DNA of 64,000 bases from Vanilla planifolia (lineage: Eukaryota > Streptophyta > Magnoliopsida > Asparagales > Orchidaceae), in contig CM043875.1 in NCBI GenBank assembly GCA_023846275.1, positions 6,894,626-6,958,625 on the forward strand, in the 5' to 3' direction. The notes beneath the pieces were generated by a model, which saw only the letters and a program-made list of their open reading frames with translations, was not told the origin of the DNA and did not search any database. This document shows, in pieces, positions 51,701 through 64,000 of the stretch. The position numbers and the translations under genes are program-made. Position 1 is the stretch's first letter; each line of letters begins with the position of its first letter.

Positions 51701-54700
51701 ATGAGCCTACTTTATATTGTAGCGTCGGGGGTATGTACTGTGTTGAGTGGCTTTGGGTTGCAGTGGTGGGTGCTCTCATTCCTCGCGAAGAATGGCGTTA
51801 GCCTGGGAGACACAGGGCGTGCTGTTGTGCTGATAAGTGGTTCAGGTATCACCGTTGCGTTGCTGGTGAATTTAGCCGTTAATGCATACATCCTTCTCAT
51901 TCTGTGCCTCAAGGTAAAGCAACTGTTGATTTTAATTAATGTGCCCTTGCTTTATATTGAGCTTATTTTTGCTATGATCAAGTTACTGTGTGCACATAGT
52001 TTGATGACTTGATTTAATACGCTCAAAGGTAATGCATTTATCTATATTGAAGAGAAATTAGCTAAGCCATGCACATGATATTGTAGTGCTAACTTGTTTT
52101 GCAACACTAGATGATAATTTATTATGTAAGAGGAGTAACTATAACAAGGATTTTCAGATAAGAGAATGTGTTCTAAGGATTAACTGAAACTTCAATGTGA
52201 CCATTTTTTTGACCATCACACATTAAGGTCTAATACAAGCGATCTATCCATCCAATGGGGAAAGACAAATTTTTCCAAGGTGCGGCTAAAGAATATTATG
52301 AGGGATCATGCATTTTTGAAGATTAACAAGAATATTAGATTAATTTGACATGGCCCAGTGGCCTCTGAGAGTTCTGAATTTATACAGCTGATTGAATTGA
52401 ATGTATGCAGCGGTTTTGTTTGTTGATGACAGGCCATCCTATCAACATTGGAGTTTGGTTTTACTTCAGAAACAGTTTATTTAACTTACATGTAGATGAT
52501 AGCCAATCTCTCAATGTATGATGACCTTCTTTTGGTTAACTTCATTAGGTAGTCTCTATTTTGAAAAAAGGTTCTAACTGCAGAACTGATCAACTCAGCT
52601 AAATATGCTGAGTTTTGTTGAATTTTGTTACACCTTTTTATAGATGTTTTAAATTTCTTTTGATTTCTTTTACACGATGCTGCACACACCACTTTAATCG
52701 CTTATCACAAACACATTGAGATTGTGTACAAATTTCATGACAAATTAGTGATGTGATGGTTGTTCTGAGTTCGCATCTAATGTTTAGGCAGTCTTATTTT
52801 TTTGTTATCTTTAGTGTATGGTTGATTTGCTCAATAAAATATTTATTCTTTGTTTTGCTTGCAGATTATTTTCTTTAAACAGCTTTATCCTTCGGAGTCT
52901 AGGAAAGTGTTTGAGCAACTTGTTAATTATATCATTTATAAGGTAATTCCTCATTCTTTGGTTAGCTGCTTTAATTTTATTCAGCTTGTTACATATATGA
53001 ATGTTTAATTTTGATTTGTGCTGGCATGATGTATGTAGAACGTGTAAACAATTTCTTAAAAATTCATGGTAAGATAATGTACAATAGAACTTCTGTTAGT
53101 CGGATGCTGTAGCATGATAACTTTCTGTGTTGATGTCATTTAACTACGTTTTTTTTTAAATGCAAACCAACTTAAGTGTATAGTTTATGTTATCTCCATA
53201 TACCATTTAAGCACATGATATTTAGTTTGTTATCTACTAATGTTGAATTTTTGTTGAAGCTTTGAGCATTTTAATTGCTATAAGTCATTTTGATGGTTCT
53301 AAGTCATGAACAAGGATTTCATTCATTCCTCTTCAATTTGTTGTCTTTCAATAATATAGAAAAGCATTTAATTAACAAGATCATGGATAGCTTCTTTATT
53401 GTTTAATTTTGATGGTGAAGTTCATTCCTGTTGATGGAACATGCCATACTCATGGAGCAAGGAATTACAGTATGCTTAAACTTATCAATCTCAGTCTTAC
53501 TGTTTTACCTATGAAAATAATTGTCTTGGGATAGGCCAAAAGATGTAGCACAACAATTTAGCTCTCTCAAACACTTGATGACTAGTCAACCTAGTCTATG
53601 AAAATGGGTTCAAATCTAGGACATTTTTTTATAGAAAAAATGTTTTGCACAAAGGAATGTCGATGGATATGTTTCTCTTGAAAGCAAGCACTTTTTCACA
53701 AGATTTGTGCATTATGATTACTTTTTCAATATAATTCATATATAGTTAGTTAAATTTTTAATAATCTAATTGAAATCCTCAAAATCTAATCCCTTGAAAA
53801 CTAAGAATATGTTTGCAAGTGTGGATCTATTTCTCAATTGGTTAAGTGATCAACAATGCGACTCTTGATCTTGCAATTTGTAAATCATCAATGAGGTGAT
53901 CCACTGTTATTTATGAATTAAAATTGTTGATGTAAGGTTGGGATTGTTGTTGTATGTGTGCGTGCGTGTGTGTTGGGGGATGTTTGATGCATTCAAGCTA
54001 GGCTTCCATTAATTTATTTTGAATTAAATTATTTGGAAAAAAAATCAAGTTATCTACATTGTTTTTTAAAGGTTGAGCCTTGAAATAAATCTCCTTTAAT
54101 TCCACCCCTTTCAATAGGAGTGCAAGTAATTCTGTTTAGGATGTACATATTAGTTTAACATCTATTTTTAAAATTAGGATGACCTTACATAAACCCCCTT
54201 TCAACTAAAACTGATTTCATGTGGAACAATCAGACATTCTTTTTATTTTTTAACGATTTGGAACCATGGAATTTTTATTCTAACTATTTCTTCTACTTCA
54301 AATAACCTTGACATTAGTTCAATGCTTAGATATCTTGCTGTTGACCAATTTATTTTTCTTCTTTTTATTGCTATTGATTAAACTTGCTAAAGAGCAACAT
54401 ATGTTGCTTTTTATGATTGTTTGCTCCACATATTCCAATGTATACTCATCTAGCTATATGGTTCCAAGTCATAAAGGTTCTAAATGGCTTGTATTGCACC
54501 ACTTGATGTGATCCTCAAACATTGAAAGTATATGATGAAAGATATTTAGTCTTGCTAATAAATAGAGTTGATTCAATCGCTTTGTGCATGTTGCTATAAG
54601 GGAACTCATGTGTGCAAGTTGGTTAAAGGCAATTCAAGGCAGAGCCAAGCGTGCCAATAAGATCATGGTTGTCTCGTTGGTGTTGATGTTTGAAGCCTTT

Positions 54701-57700
54701 GTGCAAGAAATTGATGTCAATTTGCAAGGTTGTGGACAAAGCTAGAGCTTTTTTATGTTATGCAATAGGGTTTGAAGACCTTTTAGATGATTGTTTTACA
54801 AATGTGATTAGGGTGTAGCACCTCTCCATGGAGTAGCTCTTGAGAAGGTGTTTAAAGGCTTATATATTTCATCTAGTGCTCTAGTTCTCAAAGCTTTTTA
54901 TGGTTCTTGAGCTCAAAGTTAAGAACTTGTTGGTAGACTATTTTGGGTTGGGGCACATTTTTTTCAAGGGTTAAATGTAGACCGGCTCTTTATGTTAATG
55001 TTGTTGAGAAAGCCTTTCTGGATATTGCTGAGGCTATTAAGATAGTTAATTGTTTAGGTTATTATTTTCACCCTCTTGGTAGAGGCATAATGAATGTTGG
55101 GAAGATGTGGATTGTTTTTCAATCTTCATGTGTTGAGTTAGTCTAACTGGTTGATGATTATTTTGTTTTGAGATGTGGTAAAGCCTAAACACCAACCTAT
55201 CTCAATTAGTAAAATGAAAAGTTATATTTATCTGTTGTTGATCTATGAGAAAGTGAGCACTTTCAAAATGAAGTTATTTTAAACTATATTGAAACTATGT
55301 ATTTTTAGGTAAAAAATTTAATAAGGTTGTGGTTGAAAAGTTATTTGGTAGGTAGGTGTTATTTCATTTTCTTTCTACAATATTCTATTAAAAATGAGGT
55401 TATTTTGTGGGCTTTATGCCTTTGAATGTTGACAAGGACTATTTAGCAGGTTAAAAGTTTAGATTTTGTTTTGAGGGGTTTGTGTCTTTTGCTTGTGGTC
55501 GAATAAGTTCTTGGATTTGAATTTTGGTCACTTGAGTTTATATTGCCCTTCACATTATACTCCATAATTCTTTTATGGATTTGTCTTCTTCGGCTGGGCT
55601 TTCCGCATATTGTTTTGTATGAAAAATGTTGTAAGAATTGTATTGGCTGTCAGCACTCCTATGGGATGACCCATGTACCATTAATCTAAACAAGGTTTTG
55701 TATGTTTTCCTTTATGTCAAGGTTAGAATAAGCCAACCTCTTCAAGCAAGTATGTGAGTTATGATTATGGCATTTCCTTCAACGAGTTAAATATGAAGGC
55801 TTTTCTATGATGTGTTTCACTTGTGATAAAGTCGAACATAGGGACAATTAGTGCTTCCTCTCTTGAGCAAGCCCACATGGTGCAAAGATTGGTATGTTGA
55901 GTGCTTTTGCTAAAGTTTGATCCTTAGCAAGCTAGTTAAATCTTGTTGCATTTAAAAATAAATATATCTCCAAGTGTCACTTAGACTAGTTATGCTAAGG
56001 GTTTTATTGAATATGCCTTTTACATTGAATGAATATTGAGATTTAGACATGTTAGGATTGTGAATTGTTGTTTAAGAAGTTAGGCAAATTGGGTTTGTAA
56101 GCATGAAAGCAATGGCTTGTCACAAGATGGCAGCAGGTTTCCTTGGGTTGTTGTGAAGCTAGTACATCCTAGAAGGGGCAATAGTCGACCAATTTTGCAT
56201 GTGGTTTACTATCAGTACTATTAAGCCTAGTGGTTAGGGAGTGGATGTTAAGGGGAAGGTTCCAATCTCTCGTCATGTTGGGACCTTCAATCCTTTTACT
56301 TCTCTTAAAGTTGATTCTCACATCTTTTCCCTTGATTTTGGAACCTCTTTTGTTGCAAGTAGCTCTAGTCATGACAATGGAAAGGAGGTTGTGCATTTTA
56401 CAACTTCTAAATCGATGAGCTCATTGAAGGTTGACAATGCTTTAGTTGGAGCTTTAAGTGAGAATTAGTCAACAAGAAAGTTATCAATTTTAAGGTCAAA
56501 GGAACACACCTCAGAAGTGCATGAGAATCGAGAATTATTGAGCCTTTAATGATTTTTCTCCTCTGAAGCATTGTCATGATGACTCTTCTATTTAATACTA
56601 ACAAGACACCCGTTATCCTCTCTTATGTGGATCTTATAATTGGGAGCATATTGTGAAATTGTCTTAGGGGTGGGAAGTTTGGCTTTCATAGCTAGTTTCA
56701 AGATTTCATGAAGGAATAATATGCCATTTGTGATTTTTTTGTTCAAGTTTAGGATAGTCCCTTTTACATTCTAACATGTAAAGGCTCATTGGAGGACAAT
56801 GTGAGTTTGTGATTTGTCTTTAATATGAAATTTGAAGGTTTTATCATTCTTGGGGAGCCTACTTTATTAAGATCTGGGCCCTTAAGGCACATAACCAAGT
56901 TATAGTTGGGTCTAATACTTTGATACATTGACGTGGCTTTTTTGCATTGTCTATATTAGTAAAGATTACATGTCATGAGTTTGGTGCTTGTCATTTCGTC
57001 TTATTAGTGATGCAACCCCAACCATCATAAGTGGTGTCTTTAGTTGTATCGTAAAGTAGTAGTAGTGAGATGTCAAGTTGCTCGCATGAGTTTGCAAACT
57101 TTCTTTCTTAGAGCAATTTGTAAGATATGTTATTAGTTGGCCACAAGTTTACCTTGTGCACGACAAAGATGACATTGAGGATGTGGATCTTATGCATATG
57201 AATCCTACGATGCTTTTGTCTATTTTGAGTTGGTGGGTAAGTCTTCTTCAAAGGGTTGCTTTTGGTATTTTTTTCTCTACTTTCTCTTGCAATTGTCTTG
57301 TCCTTTGTACTACAAGGTAACCATCTTCATTTGGAAGATAGTGGGCTTTCATTTAAGGAATCATGGGGGTATTATGTTTAAGTCTTAGGCCTATCTTGCT
57401 TGAGCATTCTTGTTGTATTTTTAACAATAAGTTCATTTGAATTTTTTGTAAATTGAGGTTTTGAAGTTTTCGAGCAAATATATGGTTGGGGATTTGTTCT
57501 CTATTGTTAGCTAGTTAACCTAGGGATTGTTAATCTCTAAACGAGAGATTGTGAAAAAAAGGGGTTGGTCTTACTCCTAATGAGAACCATGTTTTGTTAC
57601 GATCTATTATTGAACTTTACACTACATATTTAGAATTGAGATATGATGATGATAGTAGATTTATCTTTAGAGATCACAAATCTTATTACTTCTAGTGTGT

Positions 57701-60398
57701 AGGCATTTGGTCAACCATATTGCATTTTACTTGAGAAAATGCAAGGTGGCATGTGTAGGGTTCTTCTTTATTTCTTTGACTTGAAATGGCAAACACCCAC
57801 CGCATTTCCCATGTTTAATCTTCCCTTTGTTGGGATTATTGTTAATGCCTTCTATGCTTCTTTTTCTTTTTTACCTCAAAGTGATTAAGATAATAATCTT
57901 TGAAAAACAAATGGGAAAATGACCTCAAGAAATCATTCTTGAAGAAGGAAAACAAGAAGCAAATAGCCTGAGAAGTGGGAACTCCTAATGTAAAGGAATT
58001 GATGAGATAGCCATGGTAAGGGTTGAGGACATCATGAACTTGAGAACCCCTCCATGAAGGAGAATGGTCTCCATAAATCTGTTAGTTGGAAAGGCAAACC
58101 CTAATTATAGCATTTTTGAGAAGAATGGTTTTCTTAGGAAAACTATTAGAAGAAGAACTTGAAGGCAACTAACAATCAAGAAACCTAGCCGAACAAGTGT
58201 ATCGTGTCTTGGATTGTGGAAGGCACCATCTATTTTATGAAAGTTAGAACTAACATTGGAATCTTAACAAAATTGAGCTATAAAAAAACCCTTTATGTTC
58301 TTCGTTAATGAAAATTTAGTGAATTTGATGTAAAATAATATTCTTAATACATGCTAATTAAGAAAGGTACCTTTGGTTAATCTTTTACTATTAAATCTCT
58401 CTTTTTCTCTCACTTATCAACACTTACAATTAGTGATAACCTCTTTTGCCTATTACTCCCCATTGGAAGAAAATATCTTACAAATCCCTTCACTTCTTGA
58501 CTAGTTTTTTTGTAATGATATAGGTCATGGACAAATGATCCTTTCATCGTGGATGAGATTAGGGATGTGATGTTTACTTTATATAATAAGTGGGTTGTAA
58601 GTTTTAGGGAACGATAATTCTATTAATATACCCTTGTTGTTGAGATGAAACACTACCATCAACTCTACCATGATTTGTTGTTTTTTGGCTATACTACAAT
58701 CGTCAATGCTAGGCACACAACTATTGCTAGTCATCCTTAGCATGGCGTTGTCACGAAATCAATTTTTGAAAAAAATTAAATGTTGAATGTAACAATCTAA
58801 ATAATAGGTTACATTAGTGTTAGAAATATATTCAGTCAATTCTAATATGATGTGGAATTACAATTTCATCATTTGTGACTTCAAGAATTTAAAATATACA
58901 TGGAGTTTGAATTACATCTAAGCAAATAAGCTTTTAGCAAAATCTATTTGTACTATTTCAACAACATTTGCACATATAATTAGTGTGCATGTAGTTGTTA
59001 AAGAGCAAGTGCTTCACTTGTAATAATTGTAGCTCTTCTTGCATGCACAATTGAGATCTGAGTGTTGTTGATTTTGAAAGGAGTCTTACCCACAATCATT
59101 AGATTGCCTGCCATTTCAAAGCCTATGAAATACAATTTCCTCTCTAATGTGAGCTCAATTTTTTCCTTTGAACTGTCTTCGTAGATGTTGTTTACTCTCT
59201 GAGAGTCCTTAGTGATATAGTCTCCACATTCACCATCACATCCTTGACCTTGAGCTCACTAGCCATAGAGGCCTTTGTACCAATTGAATTTTTGGACGAA
59301 ATTTGTAAGCCTTCATCCTCCTTTTACACAAACAATTACATGGAGGGGTGCTGCACTATAATCATGCTTGTAGTACCCTCATGTGAAAGCCCCGTAAGCT
59401 TTGTAGCAAGAGATGAAGACGAGCCCTTACCCTCTCCGCAGCCTTGCAAATCAACATTGATTCCTTACACCATTCTCTCAAACGTTGACATTGATGAGGC
59501 ATCCATGCTCTTAAGCCTTGCTTTGGCTTGCCCTTAACGACCTTGCACATTAATTTCCCTTGCAACTACATGTACAAAGAGCTCAAATTACTTGTTTGGA
59601 TATTTAGGAATTGGTAGTGGGGGATCGTTAATGGTGATGATTAGAGTGTGGTGTTTTGGTGGCAAGCAACTATCAAAGATGACAACAGTTGCCAATTGGT
59701 GGTCCTATGATATCAATGTTGTTATAGAAGTTGTTGATAACATTAGTAGTGGGTGACAAACAATTTGGAATTGACTACAACAATTTATATATGGAAGTGG
59801 GGGATTTGAGGAAGTAATATGACTTGTATGGATACAAGTGAATTTTCTCACTTATTTACTTCTATCTACTTATGGTGAACCAAATAGACTCCTTATTGCT
59901 AACTTAAATTGTATCTTTTTTTTCCCTTAATTGACTGTTTCCATTGGTTGAACTTGATCACAAACCAGGTTGTGGATTGGGACGATTGGTTGAATTGGAT
60001 GTTGGATTGAATGGATTTAAATGATTTGGCACTTGAAACAACTTATTTATCATCTATGCCTTACATTTTGTCTTTTATATTGGTATTTTGTGTAGGGAAG
60101 TTTCCTACCTTTGATTGTACCACCTCATCTTTTGCAAATGGTGTTTTGGTCAGTATGGTTGGTTGTTCTCTGTTCCCTTAAGGTAAGATTTGTTAAGTTT
60201 GCAATTGCTTTTTGTTTAGATATTAAAGCAGTTAAATAACTCACTATTTGCATTCTTTAATATTTATTGTTAGCAGATGTTTCAGTCACTTGCTAAAGAC
60301 AGGCTTGAGCGGTTAAATGCATCCCCTACTACAACACCCAGCAAATGCTTCCGTGTCTATTCTGCTTTGTTGCTTGTGCTTGCTGTTGATTTGTTTTG
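51701..60398 (+). CDS. RIN2: Membrane RING-type E3 ubiquitin ligase, RIN2/RIN3-like (N-terminal exons; partial)
   Basis: Coding exons: 51701-51913, 52865-52942, 60096-60182, 60277-60398, giving 166 complete codons plus two bases. All internal junctions are GT-AG; the first three exons end in phase 0. The start is chosen because MSLLYIVASGVCTVLS aligns with the N-terminus of plant RIN2/RIN3 proteins. Conserved segments follow: NLAVNAYILLILCLK, LYPSESRK, LVNYIIYKG, FLPLIVPPHLLQ, SLAKDRLERLNASP and FRVYSALLLVLAVDLFW. Hydrophobic segments at about residues 3-27, 45-70, 98-125 and 150-166 are membrane spans. RIN2/RIN3 are gp78/AMFR-like plasma-membrane E3 ligases that interact with the RPM1 resistance protein in Arabidopsis and promote the hypersensitive response. 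The RING and CUE-type regions must lie beyond 64000. Exon 4 has a TAGCAG tandem acceptor. I cannot choose between RIN2 and RIN3. Confidence 0.85.
55592..57165 (+). mobile_element. Ancient LINE relic (ORF1 and endonuclease remnants) in intron 2
   Basis: Frame-broken but ordered LINE landmarks on the plus strand. First, LGFPHIVLYEK then NVVRIVLAVSTPMG, matching WDVDNILRIAKAIGDP of LINE-A ORF1. Next, YVKVRISQPLQ, matching VCVRTDLSKPLK. Then KYEGFSMM and a CCHC knuckle at 55813-55854 (C-x2-C-x4-H-x4-C, with TAG in the last spacer). Then FPWVVVK..PRRG near 56135-56180, like GSWMLVQHRRR. About 0.9 kb on, EFANFL..SNL.DM..VGHKFT at 57088-57165 resembles the ORF2 endonuclease DFADLM..LVDLGFSGNRFTW. 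Many stops and frameshifts mark it as by far the oldest LINE here. Ends are not defined; it may begin near 54.9 kb. Confidence 0.65.
59001..59255 (-). other. Unassigned 85-codon open frame in RIN-like intron 2
   Basis: Open from just after a TGA (59256-59258) to a TAA at 58998-59000, without an early ATG. The translation includes KIELTLERKLYFIGFEMAG and ends ATIITSEALAL. It is more protein-like than its neighbourhood but matches nothing I know. It could be a relic exon or chance. Confidence 0.3.
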
Positions 60399-63300
60399 GT
60401 GGGTATCCTAGCATAGGAACGCTTGGCAATTGTGATCCAAAAGGATTTTCTTTTGTTCGATTACTTAAACTATTAGCTTCCTCACTCCCCACTCTCTATT
60501 GCAAATGTTTTTGTTAACATTGTTTCATTGCTCATTCAAAAGGCTATTTCTTGAAGAGAATGTTTCCCTTTTTAGTCCAATTAAAAAAAAATCATACTCA
60601 TCTTGTGACTCATTTAGGAGGTTTACTATTTTTGGGAATTATATGATTGTAATAATTGAAGCAATTATGGTCTTTTTTATCAAGTGTTTATTTTGGGACT
60701 GATGCTTGTTCTGGTATCATAATTTCAATGTTGAATGATCTAGATATGTTATGAGTTAATGTGAAGTAGTGGGAGAGCAATAGTAGCTGATATGTATGAT
60801 TAGGTTATGATCTTTGGCCAACTCTATGCAATAAACCTATAGAAAGGGGCCTAGGGATACTTAGCATGGATCAATTTATTTGCTAACAATAATGCATCTA
60901 ATCAAATTGCCATATTTTTACTCCTCAGGTACTAAATTGTTTTCTTATTTTACAGAAATTAAGTAGGATCCAATGTCAAAATTATGCAAAGTAACACTGA
61001 AGAGGTCCCTAAAAGCCTAATAACTAAAATGGATATGATACAACAAAGTGGAATGGGAAGAAAAAAGTGAGGTTACTTAACCACCTTTAGGAAACAATGT
61101 TATATATTGCTACTATATAAGAATTGATTATAACAATGATTGATGAATGTAATTTTGTTAATACATTTTTGTATATGTGATATTACTCAGTATGCCAATA
61201 GATTTTTCATTAGATTTCTCTTTACGTAAGGTGAAGCAACCAATTTTGTTGGGCATGTCAAAAGTGGCTATGGCTACTTTGGAACTCTAATTTTGCTTTT
61301 TGTTGTACTATTATGGTTTGAAATTCTAGAGGGAAATGAGTGTCTTAAAAGCTTAATCATTTTTATTTTTCTCTTTTATTTTAGTTATTTGCTTTTATAT
61401 TTTTAATATCTATTTCACTTAGTTAAATTGCTATATGAAATTGCTTGCTTTTTATTGGTTAAACCACTTAGATAGTCTACTGCATCCATATTACTTTGCT
61501 TCAAATTTTTAAGTCATATGAAAATTATTATGCTTTTTTCTATTAATGTATTGGTTTTATTTAGTGTTAACGGAATAGACAAATATTGATCCAACTTGAT
61601 CTTATATATTAATAGAGAGTTTCCATCATGCCAAAAAATTAAGTCATTAAATAAATACTATCACTTGTATGTTTATGGTCAGTAAATAAAGGCAATTTCC
61701 ACTTGGACTTATTAATCTCCTCTTTATGGTAAGAGTCTCAACCAAATAGGCTTATTAATTCACCTTCAATGGAACCTAATAACACCATCATGTGCATGAT
61801 AATGAAAAGGCCACTCAGACCACATGGTGGCACCATGGGAATTGCCACATGCAAGCAATTGAAGAGAGCCATGGACACAATAAATTACATAACCCCTTTT
61901 AATCTTAGTTAAATTATTGGTTGCAGCATTATTTGTTGGAGATTAATCAGTAGTGGCTCACGTTGACTCCAGTGCACAAGTAAATAAATGCACACTAACT
62001 TGATTTCTCAAGCAAATGTGCTGTGCAAGGAAGATGGTGTGTTTTAAGACGAGAATTAATTTTCTCCAATTTAGCAAAATTTTTAGCTTGCATTGTTGCT
62101 TCACCAAGATATACTCCAGCCACCATCACTTAATAACCAATTAAACAAAGAAGAAAAATACCTTCTTTGTATTTTTAGTAATTTTTCTGATCTAATAATC
62201 CAAGTTTTTGTAGTCAAACATGTTCCTACATTATGGAAAAGCCTAGTAATAATAACATTTTCAACTAATAATTTCTTCCTGAATCATCTCTTGTTTTATA
62301 TGTATAGATCTTATACTTTGGTCTCTTGCAATATAAGGTTCTTTAGCATACCTTTCCTTGTTTAATATGTCATTCATTGAATACAAAATATTTGCTTTGG
62401 GTGAGATTTCTATAGTTGTCATTTGAGAAGAGATAGGCATGCCCCTCGCGGACATACCAAAAGAAAAACTTGTTTTAGACTTTGTTTAATTTATTGGCAC
62501 AAACAGATATGTACATATGAAAAACAAATTATTCATCTTTGATGTGAAAGATTTACCTCTTTTCATAATCATACTTCTTCAAAAATCTCCTAGCTGGCTC
62601 ATTTGAGGTTCATTTTCATGTGTTTGGAGCATTATTCTAATGTTTTGACTATTCTTAAAAATATTGCTATTTGATTTGATATGCCTCAAAACTCATTGAA
62701 GTGTTTTTCCCCTTCATGATGACTTGGTGAATCTATGACATATGAGATAAGGTTCTCCAATCCGGTTTTGATTGAATAGAGTGTGGAGCCAAGAAGTTCA
62801 CTTGAATGGCTTAACCAGTTTAATGGATGGATCATGCTGTAAACTTGTAGTTTCACTAATCTCTCTTTCAAGTATCGTTGCTCAATATCAGATCTTGAAC
62901 TTTGTCAAACTTTAGATTTCTTAATCTGGAAGAACAAGTCTTAGCGATTATAACACCTTTCCAACCATTAGGAAATAAGCAAAATTATTACATTGTGTAA
63001 ATTTCATCATAATAAATGAAATTTCAAATGGAATTCAATTGACTTGTAATCTAGGTCATCTGATGCAATCTTGTAAGCAAACATTTGTATGTCTTCAAAT
63101 TGAAAAACTGGTGGATTACATGTGCCTTGTTTTAGGATGGCCCATGTTCATACATTTTATGATCTTCATTTGCCTTATGTTAATCTTCTCACTTTTCTCG
63201 TGTGGTTGCATTATTTGCAATTGTCATATTATTTTCAAGGCATTTTTAGTGTGAGGCTTCCCAATCTCTTTGTAAAATCATTTTTGTTTTTCCACCCAAG

Positions 63301-64000
63301 TTAGGCTCATGCAGTTCCTCCTAAAAAAGTTAATGCTCCATCTGCATATCTCCACTATCTCCTTCAAAATAATTTAATGTTCAATCTGCATATCTCCGCA
63401 CTAAAATTTATTCCATTGAACTTATCAATGATCTTTAGCATATAATGTACACACCCATTGCTTTCTGTTAAACTGATATTAGAGTAAGCAGACTGGATCA
63501 ATTTGTTTCCAAGTTGGGCATTACAGACTGGCAGATGGATACCCATTAATCTAAAAATCTTTGGCCAATTTGAAAGAGCTACCATGGGTATATTAAGATC
63601 TCAACTTCTTATTGTACATTTGAAGTGAAAAAAATTCACATGTGCTTTTGTATGCAGTTGTATTCAATTTTATTTTCTTTATGCATAGTCTTGCGTATGT
63701 GATGAGTTTTTATAATTAGGAATCTTAATTGTAGGAACAAGCAGGTTAGTAACCATACGTTTGAGTTTCCAGGTTAATAAAATAATGCTCCTTGAAAAGC
63801 CTGTTTTAATAGAATTTGTGACTAATAGAACATATGCTACCATGCCTAAACTTTACCTAAGGACTTGAACAACCATATGAAGATGCAAAGAGCATTTACT
63901 TTCCATATAATTGGTGTAGCTTTAATAAGTTAACAATGATAATTTACATTCTAGTACATTGACTCTGAACGTCTTCATTGATCATTTGGGAGTCGTTTGC
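60399..64000 (+). other. Intron of the RIN-like gene running past the window end
   Basis: The donor follows TTTTG/GTGGGT at 60398. The next expected coding block of this family (a membrane segment rich in Leu and Phe after the DLFW) was not found up to 64000, so the intron is at least 3.6 kb. The sequence is AT-rich with no recognisable gene or element; open frames here (for example 62093-62365 plus) look incidental. Confidence 0.65.

Larger units (their letters stand above)
52943..60095 (+). other. Large intron 2 of the RIN-like gene (7.15 kb)
   Basis: Runs from TATAAG/GTAATT to TGTGTAG/GGAAGT. It contains an ancient plus-strand LINE relic (55.6-57.2 kb) and an 85-codon minus-strand open frame at 59001-59255 with no recognised family. 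The remainder is AT-rich and unassigned. Confidence 0.85.

Noticed and set aside
53560..53640. GGGTTCAAATCTAGG resembling a tRNA T-arm / B box; also AATTGGTTAAG at 53838
   Set aside because: No cloverleaf or acceptor stem could be folded around either word, and A and B boxes are not correctly spaced.
59244..59537. 97-codon plus-strand ORF in RIN-like intron 2
   Set aside because: No recognisable domain and no splice logic linking it to the RIN-like exons.
60671..64000. Next RIN-like exon (after DLFW)
   Set aside because: No acceptor followed by the expected membrane-segment codons was seen; candidates at about 60.96 and 62.28 kb read into stops or non-matching residues.

Overview
This window is plant nuclear DNA. 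It is very AT-rich, with long poly-A and (AT)n tracts. It holds two intron-containing genes of land-plant families and non-LTR (LINE/L1) retrotransposons whose ORF2 ends in an RNase H domain, a plant L1 hallmark. A flowering plant is likely. The GC-rich LINEs would fit a monocot, but the species cannot be fixed from the sequence.

Layout: 1-8998 is AT-rich intergenic DNA with a 47-bp tandem repeat, a long (AT)n tract and one decayed coding relic of unknown family (7321-7713, minus). 9016-15361 is a full-length minus-strand LINE (LINE-A) between perfect 17-bp target-site duplications (TSDs). 15577-21261 is a six-exon plus-strand gene for a HIT-domain protein of the HINT4 type, reconstructed from exons of 47-94 bp. 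22517-29317 is a second full-length but more decayed minus-strand LINE (LINE-B) of the same family, between perfect 20-bp TSDs. 29338-43320 is AT-rich with simple and degenerate repeats only. 43470-45694 is a 5'-truncated plus-strand LINE (LINE-C) inserted in a degenerate minisatellite of about 27-31 bp. 45941-51100 is AT-rich intergenic DNA. From 51701 the first four coding exons of a membrane RING-type E3 ubiquitin ligase of the RIN2/RIN3 (gp78/AMFR-like) class run on the plus strand. Its 7.2-kb second intron carries a very old LINE relic, and the gene continues beyond 64000.

How it fits together: the only evident host genes are the HINT4-like and RIN-like genes. LINE-A sits head-to-head with the HINT4-like gene, its 5' end only 216 bp from the start codon, so it has become part of that gene's upstream region. 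The LINEs stand out as GC-rich blocks. Their age order by decay is LINE-A (youngest), LINE-B, LINE-C, then the intronic relic.

I found no clearly undescribed system. The best leads are the LINE/HINT4 head-to-head junction, identical TAGCAG tandem splice acceptors on three of eight coding exons, the unidentified coding relic at 7.3-7.7 kb, and the intronic LINE relic. All gene models come from reading splice signals and conserved residues by eye. No alignment or database search was run.
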